A stretch of 64,000 nt of DNA from Triticum aestivum. Lineage: Eukaryota > Streptophyta > Magnoliopsida > Poales > Poaceae. The stretch covers positions 690,210,831 through 690,274,830 of the forward strand of contig NC_057803.1 of NCBI RefSeq assembly GCF_018294505.1. Reading direction: 5' to 3'. Every line of letters starts with the position of its first letter. The first letter of the stretch is position 1. A model generated the notes under the pieces. It worked only from the letters and a program-made list of their open reading frames with translations. It was not told where the DNA came from and ran no database searches. This document shows positions 55,964 through 64,000 of this stretch, in pieces. A program made the position numbers and the translations under genes.

Positions 55964-58756
55964 TCAGGGAGCGGCGACGTTCTCCATGGCGAGCGGCGCA
56001 ATCTCCTCGCCGATGACCCCTGGCTCGCTCCCCTCGACCCCCAGTTCCAGAAGCACGTCCTCCCAGTTCTTGGCTGGCCCCTGCACCATATGCGCAAGCC
56101 ACCATTAATGGATGCATCGAGCACGAGCACCATTGTAGTCTCAACTCTTAGTTGTTCTGGAAAATGCATCCTAAACCAGACCAGAGACGACTTACCTTCC
56201 AGGAGAGATCCTGGATCATGCAGTTCTTGACCATCTCATGGTAGGCTGGCGTGCCGACGACCTTGACGGCGCGCTTCAGGGTGGTCACCACCTTCTTCAC
56301 GTCGGCCGGCTCCACCACGTTGCACTGGCCACCAAGAGGAAAAAGGAAACCATTTCATGATCTGCCTGAGCTCCCAGGATGAACAAAATGAAGAATTTAC
56401 ACAAGGGATCGACGAGCCTACGTCGACGCTGAGGTGGCCCATGTGGAACCCGGTCTTGCCCTCCATGATCGTGTCGACGAGCCCGCCGGTGGACGCGCAC
56501 GCGCACGGCTGCAAATTTGAAAGAAACTTCGGTCATGGCCATGGATACGCGGGAGATAAGGAATCGGCAGGAAGGAGGAGGCGGCGTTTACCGTTCCGTA
56601 GCGCATCCCCTGGAGCTGGATGAGGCCGCAGGGCTCGAAGCGGCTGGTGACGGCGAGCACGTCGGCGCCGGCCATCATCTGGTGAGCCAGCGGCGCGTTG
56701 AACCTGACCACGGCCCTCACCTTGCTCGGGAACTTCTCCTCCACGCTCTTGAGCAGCCGCTCAAACTTCTTCTTCCCGGTGCCCTGCAATGCATCCGATC
56801 ATTCCTTAGGTCTGCTTGATTGAAGCTTCAGCAATGGCGGTCGGGTTGCGGTTGGGGTCGATGACGTACCAGGAGAACGATCTGGACGTCCTCCTCCTTC
56901 AAGATCTCCGGGATGGCGGCGATCATCACGTCGGGGCCCTTCTGCTCCTCCAGCCTGCCGATGAAGGCCACCAGGGGCACCTTCCGGTCCACCGGCAGCC
57001 CCACCTCGGCCTGCAGCGCCTCCTTGTTCAGCGCCTTCCCCTCCAACGCCTGTCACTTTGCCTCGTCCGTCAGAACCCACCCAGAACCAGCAATCACCGG
57101 AAGAAATCTTTGTGTGGGTGTGTGGGTGGGCGGGTGCTCACGGTGGTGACGTCGTAGTTGGCGGCGAGGAACTTGTCCTTGGCGGGGTCCCACTCGCTGA
57201 CGTCCATGCCGTTGACGATGCCGGTGATGCCCGTGAGGCGCATGATGTTGTCGAGCTCGCAGCCCCTGGCTTCGCCGGAGATGAGCTCCTCCGCGTAGTA
57301 GGGGCTCACCGTGAGCACCTTGTCGGCCTGCAGGATCCCGGCCTTCATCCAGTTGATCTTGCGCCCCTCCACCGGCTTGTCGTAGCCGTCGATGAAGTCG
57401 AAGGACGACTTGAACCTGTCGGGCAGGTTGAGCTGCGCGAAGTCGTCGAAGGAGAAGCGGCCCTGATACGAGATGTTGTGGATGCAGAACGCTACCTGGA
57501 CATGAAATGAAGTTGCAATGTAAAATTCTGCAGAGAGAATATAAAGTTTGAGAAGATGCAAAACCTTGGCCGTCCTATAGATGCCACTGGACTGGTAGTT
57601 GCTCTTGAGGTAGCAGGCCAGAAGGCCCGTGTGCCAGTCGTTGCACACGAACACCACGTCTTCCCCTGCGCGGCGTGGCGCGGCATAGCATGGCGTGGCA
57701 GCACCAAGACACAAGGAAGATGATAATCATCCAGTGCTCTCAAGAAGAAATCAAGTTCTTCAGACACTCTAGTAGCTGCTGGGTGTTGTTGATCTTACCG
57801 TAGGGTCCGGAGAAGTATGGGTTGTTGTTGAGGTCGAGGATCCTGGGTGCCTCAAGCGCTGCCTGGCAGAGCAGGCTGAAGCGTAGCTGGTTGTCCTCGT
57901 AGTCCGTGCCGGCATCGGGCCCGTAGATCTTCTCCTTGGTCTTGCCCCGGACCTGGAAATTGCAACCAGCAGAAACAAAGACTCACCCAAATCAATCACC
58001 ATGAATGTTGAGACGACGAAAAGATAGCTTGATCGATTGATCGATCGACGACGACGATTGGTCACCTTCTCCAGGAAGCACGGGTGGTCGACGAACACGC
58101 GGTCCACCCCGCGCTTGTAGCAGTGGAAGTACCTCACCCTCTCGTACTCGTCCGCGACCTTGATCTGTGAAATCCAGTCGGTGAGTGGAACCTTGCAGAA
58201 ATGTGCAGGAGCATGTGAACTGTGATAATTCATGTGGCGGATATATGTGTACCTCGGAGACGACGCTGGTGTCCCAGGCGTCCTTGTACTGGTCGTAGCG
58301 CGGGGAGATGACCATGACCCGGTGACCGTTGGCCTGCAGACACAGCATCAGTTGTAAACTTGTAATGGCAGGCATGGCTGGCTGCAAGAAGAAACATTAT
58401 CAGAAGACAGTGGTGCTAGCTAGCTAGCTTACGGCCATGGCTGGGGGGAGGCCCCCGAGGACGTCGCCGAGGCCGCCGGTCTTGCTCCAGGGCGCCATCT
58501 CGGCGCCGACGAACACGAGGTTCATGCCGGCGCTGCCCGTGGCGCGCACCACCATGGAGAGGCACCGCCGGGTCCCGCGGTGCGCTTTCCGGCTTTGTTG
58601 CTTCGGGGCGGCGCTCGCTCCGGTAGTCCTCATGCCGAGCGGCGCATCTGCCGGGCTCCGGGGCCTCACACCCTGAAAACCTGCACGCCGGAACCTGTCG
58701 GTGATGCCGAGGACGGTGCCGGAGGTGGCGAGCTGCGACGTGACCAGAGCCGCCAT
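55964..58756 (-). CDS. Wx: Granule-bound starch synthase I (Waxy)
   Basis: Eleven coding exons on the minus strand: 58756-58433, 58333-58253, 58164-58066, 57952-57799, 57665-57565, 57495-57142, 57049-56870, 56783-56592, 56508-56422, 56324-56196 and 56080-55964. All introns are GT-AG, the phases agree, and the product is 605 residues. The enzyme adds glucose from ADP-glucose to growing amylose on starch granules in plastids. Residues 1-71 are a chloroplast transit peptide and the mature protein starts [16 protein letters not shown] (92-96) is the ADP-glucose-binding motif; the second, STGGL (501-505), is in the GT1 half. The GT5 catalytic half spans roughly 78-345. The sequence ends MENVAAP. 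No break is seen. His520 (HMGHLSVD) is Arg in the rice and barley enzymes as I recall them. The copy is GBSSI, not GBSSII, by its transit peptide; the homoeologue is unresolved. Confidence 0.97.
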
Positions 58757-59520
58757 CGCGCGCGCAGGGTGTGGCTACCTGCAGCGAGAGACGACTACAC
58801 TGATTGTTAGTGAGTAGTGGGATAAACATAATTTTGCAGTCAAGTTTTCAGGATTTTACATTTCGTCAGAAATCCAAACATCAAGTATGAATTTGAAATA
58901 GTACATATTTATTGATCGAACATACATATATATTGTCTAGCGTACAGTCGAATTAATTGCACGTCAAACATAAATAAATTAAATGAAAACTTGGTCTGTA
59001 CTACTAGCATGTGTTACTTGTTTGATCCAACTCTGCTAGAAAACAGAAATGTTAATGCATTATGTTCAGTTGTTAACTAATCCTTAACCATGAATCTGTT
59101 GGATCTGTTGCTCAAATCTGCATGATTTAAATCCGTCCTACACGATTTAAATCTGAGAATCTACATGATCCTGAACTCACACGGAAGAAGAAAGTAAATA
59201 AGAAAAAGAAAAAAAGGCAGGGGATCTTATAACGAAGGCGGTATTAGGATGGATCTGCTAGTCGAACAACTGACCTTGATTAGATCTATGGATGCATCGA
59301 TCGGCCGGCGGCCGGGAATTGGGCCGGGAGGGGGGTGCGTACCTGGTCTGATCTCCTTGATCTTCTTGGACGGACGATCGCCGGTGCGCGTACCCACGGT
59401 CGCCGGCCGGGCGCTCGTGAGTGAGTGAGTGTCGTTCTTCACTGGCAGAGGCTTCTCCTCTCCTCCTCCTCCTGGTTGTACTAGTCTGTGGGCGGGGCGA
59501 AAGTGACGGGACTGAAGGAA
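58757..59520 (-). promoter_or_regulatory. Wx: Waxy 5' leader exon and leader intron
   Basis: Waxy genes of cereals have an untranslated first exon. Here its donor is at 59343 (GATCAGACCAG then GTACGC on the minus strand) and the acceptor CTGCAG ends at 58779. The second exon then begins with 22 untranslated bases before the ATG at 58756. The leader intron is therefore about 560 bp. In rice this intron's donor site strongly affects expression; here the donor is the consensus GT. Confidence 0.8.
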
Positions 59521-59550
59521 ACGAACGGTGCGTGGCTGCGGGGGGTGGGG

Positions 59551-59560
59551 TTATTTGTAC
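59551..59560 (-). promoter_or_regulatory. Waxy TATA-like box
   Basis: The minus strand reads GTACAAATAACC, about 210 bp upstream of the leader-exon donor. That predicts transcription starting near 59520 and a leader exon of about 175 bases. It is the best TA-rich core in a GC-rich promoter. Confidence 0.45.
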
Positions 59561-60156
59561 TCGCTCGCTCAGTCCTCCCGTGGCTGGATCCCCAATACCC
59601 GCTCCGCTCCTCGTGCATGCATGCATGCGGCCGGCCGGACACCTGACGCCTAGACGGGACGGGACCGCCACGGCACGCACCCGCGCGCGGCTGCATGTAT
59701 ATTATGCATGCATGGCCCGTGTGATGAAAGGCGACGTCGAGTGGAGTGAATTCGCCTTCTCCGCCCGTTTGTTTGTTTGTTTGTTTGTTTCTGCGTGCGT
59801 GCCGAGTGAAGTACTGAAGTGGAGTGGCACACAGGAGGCTAGTGTGCCGCGGAGTGGCTGGCACACCGGCCGGGGGCGCGCTTTCCAGCGGCGTCGTGGC
59901 TGGCCTGGCCGACGCGCGCGCCTTTGCGTGCGCTCCGCCGGCCGCGCCGTGCACGCATATTCTTGTCGCGCCCGCGCCCGGTGGGCCGCCGGTGGGTGTT
60001 CCTGCTGCGAGGTGATGTGATGTCCACATGCACGTGCCTTCTCGGTGCCGGACGGGGCTCGTCTCCTGTGCTCCTCCCTCCCTTTCAGTTCTGGGGGCCA
60101 TGTGTGCTCTCGCGCTTTCGCCTTCGCTTTTCGCTGGGGCGTGGCATGGCAATGGT

Positions 60157-60545
60157 GTTGCATGGCGCGAGCTTGCTTGCTTCCTCGCAGCACGACGACG
60201 ACACGCCCGGGCGTGTCTGCTTTTGCCTTCTTCTTTTCTCTTTTGCTTGATCGACGGCTCTAGCACGAACAGCTAGCACGTACGTGCTGCCAAACTGGCG
60301 CGTGAGGGACGCACTTACAAACATATATGGGCACGTACGTGCCCTTGCTTTTGTCGGATCGGGAGAACGTAGATGCAGTGATTTACGTCACGGTGAGCTG
60401 GTGCCGGTTGGTGGCCAACTGCATGCAATGCGAGGGCTGTGTGTCACGGTGAGGTGGTGAGCCAGTTGAAGAGTCTCTAGAAGACCAGCGCTACATTTTT
60501 TTTCTAGAATAGCAGTGCTACATTCATATACGACTGTTTTCGTCG
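60157..60545 (+). repeat. Waxy-upstream duplicated segment, copy 1
   Basis: Shares TTGCTTCCTCGCAGCACGAC, CTTGCTTTTGTCGGATCG and GAGCTGGTGCCGGT in order with 62182-62540, at about 85 percent identity by eye. Relative to copy 2 it carries about 48 extra bases at 60487-60534, containing AGCGCTACATT and AGTGCTACATT. It lies 0.6-1 kb upstream of the predicted Waxy start. Confidence 0.88.
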
Positions 60546-60572
60546 TACGACGCAAAACAATGCACACACATC

Positions 60573-60850
60573 CACTAGTAGAAAAAGGGCCCTTCGTCCC
60601 GGTTCGTGAGGGCCATTTGTCCCGGTTCGCGAACAGGGAGACTAAAGGGTCGGTACTAAAGCCTACACCTTTAGTCCAGGTTCGCCCAGAAACCGGGACA
60701 GATGGGGCTCCACGTGGCCGCTGCCGCTTGCCCAGGCAGGGGGGGGGGTCTTTTGTCCCCGTTGATGCCACCAACAGGGACCAAAAGGCTTCCACGCGTC
60801 AGCAGTTCAGTGGCTGGATTTTTTGTTTTTTTTTCTGAAGGGGGGGGGGG
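60573..60850 (+). mobile_element. CACTA-type terminus
   Basis: Begins CACTAGTAGAAAAAGGGCCC and continues with CGTCCCGGTTCG, GACTAAAGGG and ACCGGGACA words in both orientations, typical subterminal repeats of a grass CACTA family. A run of fourteen G closes the block (60840-60853). The partner end was not found. Sequence to about 61130 has phrases I have seen inside such elements, but no ORF. Confidence 0.65.
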
Positions 60851-61045
60851 GGGTTGTGGGGTTTTGTAGGATTAATTTCGGGTTTCATATATTGTGTTAG
60901 CTAGCTAATAGAGAGAAGTGTCCTCTCTTATCTTCGTGCTTGGTCGACGCTACGTATAGAGAGGGCTCGACATGCTAGCTAGCTAGTAAGCAAATGAAGG
61001 AAACTATTAAGTACAGAAGATTGTCATGAACATATACAGAGAGAA

Positions 61046-61900
61046 GTGATCGACCTCTCCTTCTCCGAGAGATTGGTCGAACAACAAGTTTTCACATATC
61101 TTACCGAAGCTACTGGCTACATATATATACTAGAAGAACACCCGTGCGTTGCAACGGGGCCACATTTAACTTTAAGAGTTCAATATTACGACATTGGCGA
61201 CCTTTTTAACCATCAAATCCTCACACACACTCTCTCCCCTCCCTCTTCCTCACTCTCTCTCTCCCTCTCTCTAACACACACACATAGCCTATTCTCCCCG
61301 CCAATAAGACTTACTCAATTGGCAATAATGTGCGGACTTGTGGTGAGCTTGACTGAACTAATGAATAGTGCGATATATTCCCCAATCATTTAACAATGAA
61401 ATTTCAGAAATGGGAAGATTATGTAACACCTCAAGTCGTTAGCTACAATGACCTCCTCCTAATGATGCCATGTCATCAGGCTTGCTAAGCCAAACTACCA
61501 CTTGATAAAAATCAAAGCCCAATTCAAATTTAAAATAAAGTCAAATAAATTATTTTGTCAAACAGTAAAACTAAAATGTTCACCATATTCTATAAATTCC
61601 ACTGATCTTTGGCATGTTGAGCCCAACATTATTTGACCCAAAAATTAAATCTTGTCAAATTAATAAGAGGTCCAACAGTAGTTAAAATAACCAATTAAAT
61701 ATAAACCTAATTTTATGTTTTTCCTTTTGGCCCCAAACTTTTTGTGCCACCTTTGTGCTTGAATTGTGTGCATAGTTCCACAATTGAAAAAAATCCATTT
61801 AGTTGATATAAGAATAAATAGAAAACAGTGTTAAAAAAAGGAGAAATGGATTAGAATACATTAAAAACCAAAAGGACGATGAAAAAGGGGATTCCCCCTA
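61046..61900. other. Waxy-upstream intergenic DNA, nothing recognised
   Basis: Includes CACCCGTGCGTTGCAACGGGG at 61140, a word often seen at dispersed grass repeat edges, and (CT)n/(CA)n microsatellite sequence at 61225-61290. The rest is AT-rich without ORFs. Confidence 0.45.
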
Positions 61901-62181
61901 CCCCCTCGGGCATTGCCACCGAACCGGCCTAGTGGTTCAGTCCCCGCACGGTCGTCTTCTCCTGTTCCCCGAGCCCGTCGCTACAGAGCCGGGCTCCCGC
62001 CCGACCACCTCGCCGGCATCGAAGGGGAATGGATAAGGGTGACGCCCTGCCTCCCCTGCCCCCATGGCCTCACTCCTCCTCGATGCCCCCTCCCAGATCC
62101 ACTTCTCCTCCTCGCTCGCTCGATCCCGATGATCTGGACGAAGTCAGATGCCACTACCACCATGACCGACCCCGTCCACAT

Positions 62182-62540
62182 GTTGCATGTTGCGGGCTTG
62201 CTTCCTCGCAGCACGACGACACGGCCGGGCGTGTCACCTTTTGCCTTCTTCTTTTTCTCTTTTGCTTCATTCACGGCTCTGGTATGTCCACTTGTCCATT
62301 ACGTGCTGCCAAAACTGGCGCGTGAGGCGCGCACGTACAGACATGGGCACGTACTTGCCCTTGCTTTTGTCGGATCGAGAAAACGTAAATGGGGTGATTT
62401 ACGTGACGGCGAGCTGGTGCCGGTCGGTGGTCAACTGCATGCGTCGGTGCGTGCATGGGCATGGGCTGTGTCATGTGTGTCACCGTGAGGTGGTGAGCCT
62501 GTTGGAGAGTGTCTATAAGACCTGTTTTCGTCCTACGCTA
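62182..62540 (+). repeat. Waxy-upstream duplicated segment, copy 2
   Basis: Same orientation as copy 1, centre-to-centre distance about 2.0 kb. It lacks the 48-bp insertion (AAGACC at 62517-62522 continues straight to TGTTTTCGTC). Between the copies lies the CACTA terminus. Confidence 0.88.
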
Positions 62541-62897
62541 GCCGGTAATGCGCGCCTTTTTCTAAAGGAGAAATCTAACCACTAGTCGACTGATGGTTAG
62601 GGATAGGCACGAACGAACCACGCAGTGCATGATCTGCATCGAACGGATCCGCTTTTCCCACATATCCCGCCCGCTTTCCCTTCCAATTACGCTGACCACA
62701 TTCACTCTTTTCATTTAATTCAGCTTTCCTTCCAAATTAATTCCTTCTAATCTTAATGACTCCGTCGCCCTGAATCCCGCTGCTGCACTCTTTCCTTCTT
62801 TTTCTGTTCTTATCTTAATGACTGCGCCTTTGGATCCCGTGGCTCTTTCTTTCTTTTTCTACTCTTTCCTTTTATATTTTTTAACACTGAAAAAAGG

Positions 62898-62969
62898 TGC
62901 CTGGGAAGAGACTTGAACCCGAAACCTTCGGATTGAGAACATATTCTTACTACCAACTGGACTAGCAAC
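62898..62969 (-). tRNA. tRNA-derived sequence (pseudogene or SINE head)
   Basis: On the minus strand TAGTCCAGTTGG fits an A box and GGTTTCGGGTTCAAGTC a B box with a T-loop (TTCAAGTC). The sequence ends CCCAGGCACC directly before TTTTTT, a Pol III terminator. The acceptor arms do not pair and the T stem has only about three pairs, so it is probably a tRNA pseudogene or SINE head rather than a working tRNA; the anticodon is not assignable. Confidence 0.45.
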
Positions 62970-63129
62970 TAAATCATGCGTGAATACTAAATTAGAAAGT
63001 TTTATGCCTAACCATGCGTGCATCCGGATGGCCACACATCAAGGATGACCACACATCAAGCAGGTACATCAACAACCAAGTATACTCCAAACATTATACG
63101 TATGAATACTAACTGAGATCAATAACACA

Positions 63130-63740
63130 TCCCAATAACTTTTGTGTAAATAACATGGTAATATACGAACATGTACCTGATTACTTACATACAAACAACG
63201 CGATAACTTTGACCCGGAAAAAAGTAGGTTGAAACACACCCTGGTAAATTATGTGTAAATTACGTGATAACTTGCGTATCAGAGACATGATAAATTACAT
63301 ACAAACACCTTGATAACTATGACCCGAAGAAAAAAAAGTTGTTCAAACATACTTCCCGGTAACTTCTCTGTAAATAACATGATAATATATGCACCACAGA
63401 CTTGATAATTTACGCACACCATGGCAACTATGACTGAGGGAATTATTTCATCGAAATATACCTAGATAACTTCTGCGTAAAATGCATGACAATATATGTA
63501 TAGCAGACATGATAACTTACATTTGAACACCATGGTAACTTTTGACTAGAGGTGGGGATTGTTGAAAACTTCTCCCAGATAATGTATGTGCGAAAAATAT
63601 GGTATTCTTACGGATCACATAGATAATAATTACGCTCAAACACCATGATAAATTTAAGGGGGGGGGGGGAGTTGTATCCTGATAATTTTTATGTAAAGTT
63701 ATTTCTTGATAATTTTTACGTAAAGCTATCATGTTGCCCA
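63130..63740 (-). repeat. Tandem array, inverted relative of the 7.4-8.2 kb array
   Basis: About five units of roughly 115 bp with GTAAATAACATGATAATATA, AACACC.TGATAACT.TGACCCG and TTGAAACATACC. These are the reverse complement of the motifs in the array at 7440-8190, in the matching order. No coding content. Confidence 0.85.
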
Positions 63741-63754
63741 TGCTAAACTTAACA

Positions 63755-64000
63755 CGCTTCTCATGCTCTGGTTATCAGCCTTCTAACGATATAATTACCA
63801 ACCTTTCTATGCTATTTTTGTTACGAGGTGCCAATGTTGAAATTTTCAACCTTATCATTTCTAAAGTTACCATGCTTCTCGCGCTTTACCTATCAGGCTT
63901 CTAACGATGTAGTTATCAACCTTATCACACTAAAGTTATCAAAGTTATCATGCTCTAGTTATCAGCCTTCTAACGATGCAGTTATCAATCTTACCACTCT
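63755..64000 (+). repeat. Degenerate TTATCA-rich tandem repeat at right edge
   Basis: Repeats of TTATCAGCCTTCTAACGATG.AGTTATCAACCTTA with a period near 85 bp run off the window edge. Probably continues the preceding array in a diverged form. Confidence 0.7.

Noticed and set aside
57058..57510. 150-codon plus-strand ORF opposite Waxy exons, and others at 56517-57157
   Set aside because: They are antisense shadows of GC-rich GBSSI exons and cross introns without splice signals of their own.
59421..60276. Several long ORFs on both strands upstream of Waxy
   Set aside because: They sit in the GC-rich promoter and leader region, overlap one another in all frames and have no recognisable domain.

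Overview
The window looks like nuclear DNA of a wheat-group grass (Triticum/Aegilops). Two intact intron-containing genes sit at 50-59 kb: SDH5 (mitochondrial succinate dehydrogenase subunit 5, + strand) and the Waxy gene for granule-bound starch synthase I (GBSSI, - strand). Most of the rest is nested LTR retrotransposons and CACTA DNA transposons whose LTRs, primer-binding sites and ORFs look like the Triticeae Angela/WIS, WHAM and Sabrina families. Family names are from memory of these repeats; nothing was searched. The start-to-stop span of Waxy (2,793 bp, 11 coding exons, 605 aa) fits wheat GBSSI, but I cannot fix which homoeologue it is.

Layout. 1-9 kb: AT-rich intergenic DNA with local duplications, tRNA-like Pol III promoter heads and a ~110-bp tandem array. 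9.4-10.1 kb: a single-exon 3'-5' exonuclease-like ORF whose upstream in-frame ATG is followed by two adjacent stop codons. 10.2-12.2 kb: a CACTA terminus and a CACTA transposase fragment. 12.2-38.7 kb: a four-element nest. A WHAM-like element (+) contains Angela-1 (-, 13431-37145, near-matching target duplication). Angela-1 contains a CACTA element in its 3' LTR and a large non-coding LTR element (22736-34451, perfect ATATG target duplication). 38.7-48.6 kb: LTR scraps, a gag/protease-deleted Angela-2 (+), and a WHAM-like element (-) inserted into its RNase H. 48.6-49.4 kb: a LINE 3' remnant. 50.4-54.2 kb: SDH5. 55.9-59.5 kb: Waxy. 59.6-64 kb: Waxy upstream DNA with a ~330-bp segment present twice, a CACTA terminus, a tRNA-derived sequence and an array that is the inverted relative of the one at 7-8 kb.

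The genes do not form an operon or a pathway unit. SDH5 belongs to respiratory complex II and Waxy makes amylose in plastids; they are neighbours in a gene island beside a repeat block. I found no defence system, CRISPR array or gene cluster suggesting a new biological system. The most informative structures are the nest with its preserved empty site, gene fragments inside the CACTA element, the SDH5 presequence and the duplicated Waxy upstream segment.
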